Positions 36,900 through 49,639 are shown, counted from the stretch's first letter. The stretch: DNA of 64,000 bases from Phymorhynchus buccinoides (GCA_017654935.2 CM065711.1:34673578-34737577); one strand, 5' to 3'. Translations and numbers: made by a program. The notes: generated by a model from the sequence alone, not told the origin.

Positions 36900-39800
36900 T
36901 AGATGTACCAAATACCAAATATCAATTGTCGTCACCTGCCCTGTCTCCCCAACCGTCCAAAGAAGAGACCCTACAGCGCTGGCAGGGGTGCTAGAGGTAG
37001 GCCCATACCTATCCTCGAGTCCAGTGGCCGATCAAGAGGTACTGTAGAGAGTCAACGCGGTGCCAACCTTTCCAACCTGGTTCGTGGCCCTCTGTCGTCT
37101 TCCTCTCACGGCCCTGTGTCGTCTCACACCTCCCTTCGTGTCGCTCACTTCAACGCTCAGTCCGTCGGTTCGGACATTAAACGGACAGAGATAGCGGACT
37201 ACATTCGCGACAGTGAAGTGGACATCATGTTCCTGATGGAGACCTGGCTCAAACAGAAGTGAGATGAGGCAAAGTGTGTGGACTTGGCTCCTGCAGGCTA
37301 CTCTCTCCACTCGTTCCCTCGCCGATCACGTGGCAGTGGAATCGCTGTGATCGTCAGGTCTTACCTTAGTCACTATTTGTTTGTGTCCTCCTCCTTCCCC
37401 TTCCCCTTCCCCCATCCGTCCTACGAAGCTGTTTATTTGACTTTGGCCCTTCCCCACAAGTGTCTGCATTTCATGTGCATCTATCGCCCGCCTGAAAATA
37501 AGAAGAATAAACATACTAATGAAATGTTCTATAATGAATTGTCTGATCTGCTTGAACTGTGCAATACTATCAATGGCATTCCTATCATTCTTGGTGATGC
37601 AAACTTTCACTTTGACTGTCCTGAAAATCCAAGCACTGCTCGTGTGTGTGAAATGCTAGACATGTTTAGTTTCACTCAAATTGTAACTCGGCCTACCCAT
37701 GTGAAAGGACATATTCTAGACTGGGTGATGCAAAGAGCCGATGAGGATATCCTTAAGTCTACATCTGTGATCCATACCTTGACCTCTGATCATTATTGTA
37801 TCTTGTGTGAATGTGATGTTCAAATGCCCCCTCCTCCATCAGGAGTTTACAAAACAATGAGAAAAACTCGATCAATGGGCATGTGTGCTTTTAAGGCAAA
37901 TTTGCACGAAATGGTTTCCCCTGATCTGTGCCCCTCTGCTGAAGTGTTAGACACTACCCTCCGACAGGTTTTAGACGAACATGCCCCGCTGATGCGCTGT
38001 AGGGTGAGGGAAGCTAAGAGTGACCCATGGTACCCCAGCATTAGTGGGGAGTTAACCAAACTGAAGCAGAGCCGTCGTCGGGAGGAGAGACAGTGGGTGA
38101 AATCAAGTGACGTTGGTCAAAAACACATAAGCGCAAAGTAGGTAGCACCGTTCTGAAAGCAAAGACCAATTACTATTCTTCGCTTCTTGAAAATTCAAAA
38201 AACAATCAGCAGTTTTATCAGATATCAACCAGTCTTCTCGGTCGAACGAAATCGTCTCCTCTTCCCACAATGTTTCCTCCTTGTCAGTTGCCCGACATTT
38301 TCTGTGATTATTTCATTTAGAAAGTAATCCGCATTCGGTCAGAACTGGACCAACAGACTGTCTCTCCTGGTCCTGCAGCCAACACACAGCAGCCACAATC
38401 GGAGTTCTCTTCTTTTCGTCCTGTATCACTGAAAGAACTAAAGAAAACAATCCTGACGTCCAAGCCAACCACCTGCCCACTTGATCCCACTCCCACTCCA
38501 CTCCTCCCTACACTGGCGAACATTGTTGACCAAAGCCTGTCTTGTGGTCTGTTTCTGTGGGTCCTCAAATCTCCCCTTGTCAAACCTTTGCTCAAAAAAA
38601 CTTCTCTTGATAAAAATGATCTCAAAAGCTTCCGTCCTGTTTCCAATCTATTGTTTCTATCTAAAATCATGGAAAAGGTAGTGCTACAACAACTTCTCTC
38701 CTATCTCAACTCCAACAGTCTTCTCAGCCCATCTCAGTCTGCTTACTGCCCGCACCACAGCACTGAGACAGCTCTTGTCAAAGTCATTGATGGCTCTTGA
38801 TAATGGTGATGGTGTTGATGGATCTGTCTGCAGCTTTTGACACCATCGATCATAACACACTCCTTGACAGACTGCAAACATTATACGGAATCTCTGGCAC
38901 TTCTCTCTCTTGTCTGAAATCTTATCTATCAGACAGAACCCAAACTGTGATGATCGGTGATCTATGGTCACAGCCTGCAGCTCTTCAGTATGGTGTCCCA
39001 CAGGGCTCTGTCCATTCTTTTTTATAATGTACACAAAGCAACTCTCACAGATCATGACTCTCATTCTGTCAGCAGTCAAGCTTACGCCGATGACACTCAG
39101 ATGTGTGACTCCTCTTCACCAAGTCAGATCCATGCCACCATTCAATACATGCAGCATTGTATCATTGACGTAAAAAACATGGATGTTAGACAGCAAACTT
39201 AAGCTCAATGACGACAAGACTGAAGCGCTCCTTACACATTCTAAGATAACAACTCTTACTCCTTTACAGCCTTGCATGATACAAGTCGGTGCAGTGGATA
39301 TTCCTTTCTCTCAGTCTGTTAGAAATCTTGGAGTCCTGATATTAGACGATGTATCTTTCAATACTCACGTGTCAAAACTCTGTCAATTAGCTTGCATGGA
39401 AATTCGAAGGTTCATGTCTATTCGTCGCTATCTCTCTGTAAAAGCAGCCAACACCTTAGTTTGTTCTCTGGTTCTGTCAAAGCTCGACTACAGCAACGCT
39501 CTTCTTTCCAGCTGTCCTTCTCATCTTTTGTCTAATCTCCAACGTATCCAGAACTCTGCTGCTAGACTACTGTTAAAGGCCAAAAGGCGTGACCATGCAG
39601 GTCCTCTTCTCTTTAAACTCCACTGACTTTCCGTTCAAGCTCGGATAGACTACAACCTTTCTTTCCTGTGCTTTGCATATTTCTCAGGCTGCTCTCCTTC
39701 TTACATCACTGACATTCTCTATTGCTACACACCCTCTCAAACTCTTAGATCTTCTTCAGACAACAGGATTCTTCAAGTTCCCCAAGTGAAGACTAAGTCT

Positions 39801-40602
39801 TTTGGCCACCGATCTTTTTCTTTTTGTGCTCCAACCACCTGGAATTATCTCCCCTTTGAAATACGGCATTCTAATTCTTCTGAATCTTTCAAGCGAGCCC
39901 TTAAACCCCACCTTTTCAAACTGTACAATTGATGAGCTCCTATCCCTTTCCATTGACCTGAAATTGTGCTTTGCTGTCTGAGCTGTAGAATGTTATGGAT
40001 TTGTGCATGTATGTGGCTGAGTGGTGTGGGTGCGTGGGTGCTTGGTTGCATGCGTGCACGTGTGTATGTGTTGTGCACGCTAGCACGTGTGTGCTGTATG
40101 AAAGCAGGATTAAAAGGTGTTTGAATAGGCAATGCGATATTTAATGATTTCCCAATATATGTTAATGTACTATTGTGTTGATGCTTGTTTGTCTGCACGC
40201 CTTATGTAGATGTTTTGTGGTTGTTTTTTGGTGGTGGTGGTGGTGGTGGTGGTGGTGGTGGTGGTGGTGGTGGTGGTGGTGGTGGTGCGTGTGGGGGAGG
40301 GGGAGGTGCGCACACGTGTGCATGCATATTTCTGTGTTAAGAAAATATTAGGTTTTGATGTTTAATTATTTCTTCAATTGATATTAATGTACTAATGTGT
40401 TGATCCTTGTTTATTGCTATATTTGATGTTTATATAATATGTGTTTATGCCTACGGATGTACTGTATTAATGCTAGTATTTATTGCAGCTTTTGTATATT
40501 ACTTTAGTAATGCTTACCTATGTATCTTATTTTAATCATTTGTAAAGTGCAAAGAGCTCTAGTTTTACTGAGAGGTGTTGCGCTATATGCAAATCATCAT
40601 TA

Positions 40603-40683
<81 letters not shown>
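36900..40683 (+). mobile_element. L2-like LINE, nearly full length, broken ORF
   Basis: The single long ORF begins at about 36903 with a Pro/Arg-rich leader, followed by an apurinic-type endonuclease (HFNAQS near 37150, METW, YRPP, GDANFHFD, HILDWV, SDHYCI near 37790) and a reverse transcriptase (FRPVSNL, LSAAFDTIDH, YGVPQGS, YADDTQ at 39083, LQRIQNSAARLL), ending HLFKLYN at about 39931. Breaks are an in-frame TGA at 37260-37262 shared with allele B, a TAG near 38319 where B has CAG, and frameshifts near 38790 and 39025. The 3' end carries GCGCTATATGCAAAT and (TTA)n at 40608-40683, typical of L2-clade tails. Confidence 0.9.
40229..40286. repeat. (GGT)n microsatellite in LINE 3' region
   Basis: About 19 GGT units. 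Contig D starts 20 bp downstream of the equivalent position. Confidence 0.97.
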
Positions 40684-40684
<1 letters not shown>

Positions 40685-41275
40685 ATACAAACATTGTGCC
40701 ACAGAGAATAATGAGAGCTGCACTGTTCCCCACCACAACTCTATTCTGGTGACACGAAGAATCTGACCCAGGAATACTCATCCTGTTTAGGCTGTGGGTC
40801 AGAGGTAAACCTACGCCTGAAAATAGAGGTTCGTTCACATTTTGGGTAAATCAGAGAAATGAAATGGTGATTCTAGATGTATTTGTCCCGTTAAATCCAA
40901 ATCTGAAAAGTTCTCAAACATAACTGTGCACACTATGGCGGTACAAAGGGGAATAAGCTACGGCCTACGATCAATGACGATATTTTCACTTTGTTAGAAG
41001 GAAACAATGTATTATTTTGATCCAGTCAGAGGTATTTTAATTTCAACAATGTTCAAATGTTTCATTTGAACTAACGCACACTGCCACAGTACACACCTAA
41101 TTCAAGGGAGACAACTTGACTTACGTTTTAAGCATTTTGAGCATAAATTGTGCACTCATTTACAAATCAAGTGTCATTACTCATATGGCCAGTTAGGTGG
41201 GTAATTCTTTTAGGCTGAATTCACATTAGAACAGATAACAAAGCTAGGTGTGTGTGCTGTGCTAAGAAATGAGGA
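40684..41275. other. Flank between LINE tail and minisatellite
   Basis: No gene. A hairpin with TCTGACCCA/TGGGTCAGA stem occurs near 40760-40805. The same flank follows the LINE tail in contigs B and D, so the LINE insertion predates the duplication. Confidence 0.6.
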
Positions 41276-42074
41276 CAACTGACTGTCCATTACACATGGC
41301 AAAACTGATGACTTTACACGCTGGCTGTAAGGCGTTCATACAACTGACTGTCCATTACACTTGGCAAAACTGATGACTTTACACACTGGCTGTAAGGCGT
41401 TCATGCAACTGACTGTCCATTACACTTGGCAAAACTGATGACTTTACACGCTGGCTGTAAGGCGTTCATACAACTGACTGTCCATTACACATGGCAAAAC
41501 TGATGACTTTACACGCTGGCTGTAAGGCGTTCATACAACTGACTGTCCATTACACATGGCAAAACTGATGACTTTACACGCTGGCTGTAAGGCGTTCATA
41601 CAACTGACTGTCCATTACACATGGCAAAACTGATGACTTTACACGCTGGCTGTAAGGCGTTCATACAACTGACTGTCCATTACACATGGCAAAACTGATG
41701 ACTTTACACGCTGGCTGTAAGGTCCATTACACATGTTCATGGCTGTAAGGCAACAACTGACTGTCCATTACACATGGCAAAACTGATGACTTTACACGCT
41801 GGCTGTAAGGCGTTCATACAACTGACTGTCCATTACACATGGCAAAACTGATGACTTTACACGCTGGCTGTAAGGCGTTCATACAACTGACTGTCCATTA
41901 CACATGGCAAAACTGATGACTTTACACGCTGGCTGTAAGGCATACAACTGACTGTCCATTACACTTGGCAAAACTGATGACTTTACACGCTGGCTGTAAG
42001 GCGTTCATACAACTGACTGTCCATTACACATGGCAAAACTGATGACTTTACACACTGGCTGTAAGGCGTTCATA
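41276..42074. repeat. 65-bp minisatellite, about 12 copies
   Basis: A 65-bp period (CTGTCCATTACACATGGCAA blocks). One unit near 41713-41760 is rearranged: fragments of the unit occur in altered order with a short extra insertion. Another unit near 41940 lacks four bases. About 12.3 units against 11 in allele B. Confidence 0.95.
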
Positions 42075-42670
42075 AAGGCTTTTAATCATCGTGTATGCAT
42101 TGATCAATGCACTGAAAAAGTACTTTTGTTGATAGATTTCAATATTGGGTTATTATATTACTGACAAGAAGTAAGCTTAAAAAGAAAAATAATATTTTAC
42201 TACGTTACAAATGATGTTTTGATTTGAACAAAACTAGAAACAATTGTCCTGATCCTCTTAGTGTGATTTCTTTCAATCAGATATCATGACAACTGGTAAA
42301 GCATTGATTATCTTCGTTTATTTATTTGTTTAAGCACACACACAACAACTACATAGCAAAAGTAAGCATATTCCTATGGTAATTCAGACATAACAATATG
42401 GATTTGATTTGTGTGTAGACATAAATAATACTAGAATTTCAATAAGATAATTAATCTAAATAACCCCTTTTCTTGCTTTTTAGCAAACTGGGTAACAGGC
42501 AAAAAACATATGTACTCGTTGATAGGACTCATTCTCACTTGCAGAGCATCATAGAGTGCCCCGTCATTCAGAACCTCCGATTCACGCCTTGCTCTATGGA
42601 GATCTCATGATGGAGATCTCGACGACTTCTTTGCTTATGAGTCCCCCTGCCCTGTCACAGATGGGAAAAA
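42075..42670. other. Spacer upstream of PIN-like gene
   Basis: AT-rich. The last 120 bp (GCATCATAGAGTGCCCCGTC onward) are conserved in all three copies and may encode the N-terminus of the PIN-like protein in another frame, which would require a frameshift. Confidence 0.5.
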
Positions 42671-43891
42671 ATGAGACTGGGCAAAAAGTCTGACATCGTG
42701 GGATGCTTAGAATATATTATCCCTCCACAAGAGAATGTTGCCAGTCATCACGCTGAAGTCATCATCCTTGATGCAGCATCTATCACCAACATGCTGGCAC
42801 CTGGTGGTGCGAAGACCTTCTCTGACTATGCAACACAGGTTTTCTTGCCGTACATCACATCTCAGCTACAGCATGCAATCAGAGTGGATGTCGTCTGGGA
42901 TGAATACCTGCCAGACAGTTTGAAGGCCGACACTCGAACAAAGAGAGGTAGAGGCATCCGGAGATGAGTCGATCCATCTAGTTCCATACCAGGAAACTGG
43001 CAGGCCTTCCTACGGATCGACGAGAACAAGGTGGAGCTGTTCTCCTTCCTAGCATCGAGACTAGCTGCTCAAGAGACAGAGAAACAAGTCATCAGCACTC
43101 TCCACAAAGACGTGGTCTTTACGCATGCCAGATACATTGCTGGTCTTGCTCCATGTACACATGAAGAAGCTGATACCAGGATACTGCTCCACGTGGAAGA
43201 TGCTGTGAAGCAGGGCTACATCAAGGTGTCGATCTGCACAGTTGACACGGATGTCGTAGTCCTTGGGGTGGCAGCAGCCGAACGCCACAACATAGATGAG
43301 CTGTGGGTTGCCTTCAGTACCGGGAAGAGCTTTAGGTTCTTAGCAGCTCACGAGATGGCCCAGGCATTGGGGCCTGACAAGTGTCGAGGATTACCCTCGT
43401 TTCATGCGTTCACTGGGTGTGATGCTGTGTCAAGCTTTGGAGGCAGGAGCAAAAAGACTGCATGGGAGACGTGGAAGGCCTGTGATGAGGTCACTGCGAC
43501 CTTCTGTGCCTTGGGCGCTACACCAAACCCCTCAATCGTAGATGACAGCCTGGACACCTTGGAGCGTTTCGTCGTTCTCTTGTATGATCGCACTAGCAGC
43601 CACAAGCATGTCAACGATGCACGTAAGCAGCTCTTCACCCAGAAGCGTCGGGCAATAGATGCTCTCCCGCCAACTCGAGAAGCCCTCAGACAGCACATCA
43701 GGAGAACTGCATACCAAGCTGGCTACTGTTGGGGCCAGATGATGGTTGCTGCTGCAGAGCTTCCACCCCCTAGCGAATGGGGGTGGGTGAAGAGTGACAC
43801 TGGCTGGGACGTCTGCTGGACAACCCTCCCGGAGGCAACGCAAGCATGCCAGCAACTCCATGGAAGACTCCATGTCAAAGAATGGGAATAG
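42671..43891 (+). pseudogene. PIN/FEN1-like nuclease-fold protein gene, in-frame TGA at codon 99
   Basis: A 406-codon frame with one TGA at 42965-42967; the text continues in the same frame after it (VDPSSSIPGNWQAFLRIDE). Conserved-looking acids are D34 (VIILDAAS), D77 (VVWDEYLPDSLK, then TKRG), E165/E166/D168 (CTHEEADTRI), D192 and D194 (TVDTDVVVL), and D251 (FHAFTGCD). Human FEN1 uses D34, D86, E158, E160, D179, D181 and D233 for two-metal catalysis, so order and spacing agree. I recall unnamed homologues with HEEADTRI and FTGCD in many invertebrate and fish genomes, often in several copies. No transposase or terminal repeat is seen beside it. It ends TAG at 43889-43891 with AATAAA about 230 bp later. 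Confidence 0.78.
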
Positions 43892-44117
43892 GCAACCTCC
43901 TTCAGAGACAACACTAGTGGTCAAAGGTTTTCAGTTCTACGACAAGGACGAGATGACTGGCCTTTTAGAGTTAGTCCATTTTGACTCCAAGCCATCGATA
44001 TGTTCGATTTTGGAAAAAAATAATGTTCTTAGTTATTGTCCTTACTTTTCGTATTATTTGGCATGCCCCGTCTCCCCTTCCTCCAAATGTTGTATTGTGG
44101 CCTAAGGCCAGTGTACA

Positions 44118-44123
44118 AATAAA
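44118..44123 (+). promoter_or_regulatory. Candidate polyadenylation signal
   Basis: AATAAA, 227 bp beyond the stop of the PIN-like gene and just before a long (CT)n tract. Conserved in allele B. A six-base motif alone is weak evidence. Confidence 0.4.
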
Positions 44124-44138
44124 CTTCCGAGTTCCGAG

Positions 44139-44480
<342 letters not shown>

Positions 44481-45265
44481 CGCAGTGTTCGTACTTGGGA
44501 TACTGCATGAGGGTGTTGTGGGTTCAATCGTCGAACTTTGGGTCAGGACGAAGGAACACAGTTGAGGGATAGGAAAGAGCGAAGGGGAAGGGATCATTCA
44601 AACGTTCAAATACGAGACGATGTTGATGACGTAATTTATAATCTTGTTCATGGTTTGGATGAAGTCAATAAGAAAAGCTTCTGCAAATCAATAAAAACAG
44701 CAATATAACTAAAAGCTATTTACATAAATAATTGACAAACAATAACAGTACTGCTAACAGCTGATATTGTTCACGAAAGAAAAACACCATAATGCATTTT
44801 CCAATGCATCTACAATAATATTAATCAAATTGCCAAAAAGGATCTTAATTATATCCAAGTTACTATTTCAATATGTCAAGAAAACTCACTTTACTAATAA
44901 TATTGACATTCAAAACACCAATTCCAAGAAAATAATAAAATTACTTTTAAACAAATGACAATAATCGCATAATTATCAAAACGACCATATGCTTGAAATA
45001 AAATAGATACACTTAGTTATTTAACAAACACAGTTTTTCCCATACCTTGTCAGTGTGACTACAGGCAAAATACAAACTTAGTGAACGCCCAAACACTAGA
45101 AACTGTTTAAGATCAACACTTCTATTCAACCTGCATCTTGCACGTCTGGTTCCTCAACTAAACATTAGTAGAAAAGACAAGGCTTTTAAACATGCACGAG
45201 CTGAGTAGTCTTAACTATATGAAAACGAGGCCAACAAAATGCATGTGTCTAACCTTTTTGGAATA
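44481..45265. other. AT-rich intergenic sequence, no gene recognised
   Basis: Nearly identical to the inverted B copy; no coding signal. Confidence 0.5.
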
Positions 45266-45269
45266 AACA

Positions 45270-45680
<411 letters not shown>

Positions 45681-46146
45681 TCCCTTCATCTAAATAGTTG
45701 CTGACATTTAGAACACTAATAACTAACACATTTGGTAAAATTATGAAGAAGTTAATTTTATAAACTAATTTGTTGATAAAAAATATGATAATAACTGCAA
45801 GCTTTGCGCCTATTCTCTGTAGATGCATGGACGCGGGTCATGTAGAACTAAAACTCATGGTAGCTGCAGGTAAGCAAGAATTAAGTACTTTTAATATTTT
45901 ATATCAGCAGAAGTAAGGTGATGGGGTGGCATACCCCAAATATAAAAAAAGCAACTAATTTAATAAAATAAAATAAAATCATATCAAAATATTAACTATG
46001 ATGTGAAGCAAAAGCAATTGCTTTTATGTATGCATGCCAGTCAGTCGTTTCCGACCATGACTGCCAGATAACTAAGGGGGCAGATACTATTCTGGCGGGC
46101 TGGGTAAGACATAATTTTGTTAATAGTGAAGACACACACACACACA
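45681..46146. other. Intergenic sequence, no gene recognised
   Basis: AT-rich; ends in a short CA tract at about 46131-46146 that abuts the RTE LINE. Confidence 0.5.
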
Positions 46147-48916
46147 TCCTTTCCTTTTTTCCTTTAGTCCCTTGACCGCTGTGGTCGCTGGGGGGATTGA
46201 TGGGCAGCAGCAGCAGACAACATTCTCCAGTTCTGCCTCTGGTGGGCGGCCGGGATCAGGTCATTCATGTTCATGTTGGTCCATTCTTTGATATTGTTGA
46301 CCCAGTTCTTCTTTTGTCGGCCGCGACGGCGGCCCCCTTCCACGGTTCCCTGGAAAATGGTCTTCGACAAGGATTCGTGACGGTTGACGTGGCCAAACGA
46401 GATGAGCTTGCGACGTTTAGCTGTCGTCAAAAGGTGTTATTGTGGCCCAACCAGCTCTGCGATCTTGTTGCGGACATTTTCATTTGTCTTGCGTTCCAGC
46501 AGTTTTTTTCAGACATTTTGTTTGAAAAGCTTGAATTTTTCTCTCGGAGTCAGCCAGCAGAGTCCATGTTTCACACCCATAGAGAAAGATGGTGATTACG
46601 AGTGACTGGTAGAGTCTGTACTTTGCAGCGAAGCTGATGTTGCTTTTCCAAATTCTGCTCGGTCTAGCCATAGCTGCTGTAGCTTGTGTAATCCGCTGAT
46701 GGATCTCTGCGGTGCAACTGCCATCTTTGGACAGAAGTGCTCCCAAGTACTTGAAGTTCTTCACCTCTTCCAGCTTTTGACCGTTCATAGTGATATCAGC
46801 GGTGTTGTCATTCACATGGCTGACTTCCATTCCGTATGACCCAGCACTGTTCACAAGATTGTCAGTGAGCTCCTGGAGTTCGTTCTTGCTGCCGCCCAAA
46901 AGGTCTATGTCGTCAGCAAAACGCAGGTTGCACAAGCGTCTGCCACCAATGGAGATGGAAATATGGTGGTCATGAAGGGTGTCTTGCATGATCTTCTCCA
47001 GGAAGATGTTGAAAAGTACTGGAGAAAGTAAACATCCTTGACGGACACCTACTGTTGTTTGGAAAAATTCTCCGAGATGATTATTGATAAGAACTGCACT
47101 ACTTGAGTTCTTGTAGAGTGCCTCGATGGTTTGAACAAGGCCTTCCTCGATGTTGAAGCCTCTCATGACTTGCCACAAACCAGCATGCCAAACTCTGTCG
47201 AACGCCTTGCGAAAGTCAATTAAATTATGGTAGTTATTTTTGATGCTGTAAATGTTTTTCTATAATTACACGGCAGTTGAAGATCTGCTCAACTGTGCTC
47301 CTTACAGATCTGAAACCAGCTTGTTCTTCAGACAATAGTTCCTCAGCAATGGTCTTGAGGCGACTGAGGATAACATGTAGCATTACTTTGCTGTGATGGC
47401 TGATCAGACTGATCGTCCTGTAATTCTGGTACTGTTTAAGATTTCCTTTCTTGGGGAGTGGTATTATCAGTGATCGCAGATTTTCTGACACAGTTTTGTA
47501 AGGGCCTTCGTCAATTCTTTTCCACCATGTTTAAGGAGTTCAGCAGGAATATTGTCAACGCCTGGTGTTTTCCAGCTTTCAGAATGCGCACTACTGCTTC
47601 TACTTCTTCTTGCAGAACAGGTAGATTTTCAGCCTTTCTTGAATTAGCTTGCTCTTTCTTCAGGATGTTGATGTCTGGTTGTAGGTCGTAGTTGTACAGC
47701 CCTTTGCAGTATTCAGTCCATCGGGCGAGTACAGCAGAGCTTTCTGTAAGAAGGTTCCCGCTGCTGTCTTCAATTACCGAAGCCTTTGGCTGTTGTGTCT
47801 TGGTAAGGGTTTTGAGGATCTCATAAGCCTGTTTGCAATTCCCTGCCTTTGTTCCCTCGTCAACTTTTTGGCATTGCTCTTCTATCCAGTTCTCTTTGGC
47901 GTCGATCATCTTCTCCCTGATCATTTTCTTTGTTTGGCTGTAAGTATGGGCCGCCTCTGGGTTGGCTTTTTCTCGGTTTTAAGGCTCCTTCTTTCATCAC
48001 ACAGGTCAAGGATTTCATTTGTGACCCAGGGCTGGTTTTTGTTTTTGGGTCTTCCCAGCACTTCATCAGCTGTTGTAAGGAGCACCTCTGTAATGTTCTC
48101 TGCGAGGGTATCTACGTCATCATCTATGACATTCAAAGCGGCAAATTTCCCGCCAATATGGGCCTGGAAGACTTATGCAATTTTTGTGTCTTTCAACTTT
48201 TCAAGATCAAAACGGATGCGAGGGTTTTTCTTGAAACGTTTCTCCTTCAGCTTCAACTTCAGGCTAGTGAGGACGAGGTCATGGTCACTGCCAATGTCAG
48301 CTCCCAGAAACGACCTTGTTTTTGCCTTGTTGATGCTGGACTTGAAGCGTTGGGGCATCAAAATGAAGTCAATCTGGCTGTGCACTAGGCCGTTTGGTGA
48401 ATGCCACGTAGTTGTTCTAGACTTGTTGTGAGGGTGGAGGGTGTTGGCGATGGTGAGGCGATGGGTCTCTGCAAATTCCAGGAGTCTGAGACCACGGTCG
48501 TTTGTTTTCCCCAAGACAAATTTGCCTACAGTTCCTGCCCAGTTTTGATAGGCATCTTGGCCAATCTTAGCATTCCAATCTCCCATAACTATAATAATAT
48601 CTTTCCTTGGTACTTTTGCTATGATGTTGTCAAGTTGGTCATAGAACTCTTCACATTCCTCGTCTTCATGGTCCGAAGTTGGGGCATAGACCTGTATGAC
48701 TGTGATGTTGTGTGGTCTGGCAGAGATTCTTAATAATATCAGCCTGCTTGAGATAGGGGTGCAGCTGATGACGGTTCCAGTGACTTCTTTTCTAACGATG
48801 AATCCTACACCGTGAAAGAACTGACTCATGAACTGAAGCGTTATCACTGCGACATCATAGGACTCGCTGAAGTTCGATGGACAGGCTTCGGAGAAGTAAC
48901 AACAGAAGAAGGTCAC
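46147..48916 (-). mobile_element. RTE-type LINE, broken ORF, 5' inversion
   Basis: On the minus strand: endonuclease (48820-48173; HGVGFIVRKE, VYAPTSDHEDEE, MGDWNAKIG, NDRGLRLLEF, HSQIDFILMP, GSDHDLV), linker fragments (48136-47511), reverse transcriptase (47491-46480; EEQAGFR, GVRQGCLLSP, RFADDIDLL, KYLGALLSKDG, YGCETWTL) and a C-terminal segment (46430-46164; KTIFQGTVEGGRRRGRQKKN, IKEWT). Several frameshifts and stops separate these pieces, so it is inactive. It is flanked by CA/GT dinucleotide tracts at both ends. The endonuclease and C-terminal text match RTE-clade proteins often annotated as craniofacial development protein 2-like. Confidence 0.88.
48821..48916 (+). mobile_element. Inverted 5' piece of the RTE LINE
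   Basis: This 96-bp stretch reads as endonuclease N-terminus only on the plus strand (ELKRYHCDIIGLAEVRW, then GFGEVTTEEGH), opposite to the rest of the element. A short inverted 5' end joined to a normally oriented remainder is the known product of twin priming during LINE insertion. Confidence 0.8.
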
Positions 48917-48955
48917 ACACACATACACACACACACACAAACACACACACACACT
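48917..48955. repeat. (CA)n tract at LINE boundary
   Basis: Interrupted CA units abutting the inverted LINE end. A similar tract lies at the other LINE boundary (46131-46146), consistent with insertion into a CA microsatellite. Confidence 0.9.
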
Positions 48956-49248
48956 GAATATTTAATTAGCTTTACCTTACACCACCAGTGAAATGGTTTA
49001 GGGCCTACACTCTCTTGTTGAACCATCACAATAGTAGGCTAAACACTAAAAGTGTAGGGCTAAAGGTCACAGTCCTAGATGGAGGCTGCTAATTTTTGTC
49101 TGTGAAAGTTCTGGCTCAGTTTTTCTGAGAAAGAAAGCAGTTTCGAAATATTCATGGTTTGAACTCAGACAACTGAGTTCTCACTTTCACGTTTCCTTCT
49201 CAGTTTCGGTCTATGGCACTTTTGTTTATAAACTTTTCTAACTGCACC

Positions 49249-49493
49249 TTAACCCTTTCACCGCCAAAGTCGCATCTTAGCACCACAGTGATTTAACACC
49301 TATGTCACTAAAAGGCATCAAATTGGGGTCTATTACCCAAAGACCCTTTTGTCTTACTTTTGGGAAGTAAGGGTAGACCTTATTTTATATATGTCACAGA
49401 GCAATCCCCAATACTGCAGATGGATTTTGTTCTCTACCCAGATATATTTAATGGCAAATTTTGGCTGAAATATGGCTGGCGGTGAAAGGGTTA
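49249..49493. mobile_element. TTAA-flanked MITE (piggyBac-like ends)
   Basis: Starts TTAACCCTTTCACCGCC and ends GGCGGTGAAAGGGTTAA, perfect inverted termini inside TTAA duplications. About 245 bp, non-coding. Related copies are at 9087-9400 (allele, longer) and 55150-55365 (separate, truncated). Confidence 0.85.
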
Positions 49494-49639
49494 ATAACTG
49501 ATATCCATTGCACTTGTGATAACAGTGGTAAACCCAAGGTATTTATTTTCTTCTTATTGTTTGTTGTGGTTTGCATAGGTAAGTGAAATTGAATGCAGAA
49601 ATTCAATTTTTGACTGAGTATCTACATCTAGTCTAATTA

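Noticed and set aside
44118..44123. Firm transcript end for the PIN-like gene
   Set aside because: AATAAA is present, but no downstream GU-rich element beyond the microsatellite can be distinguished; kept only as a weak candidate.
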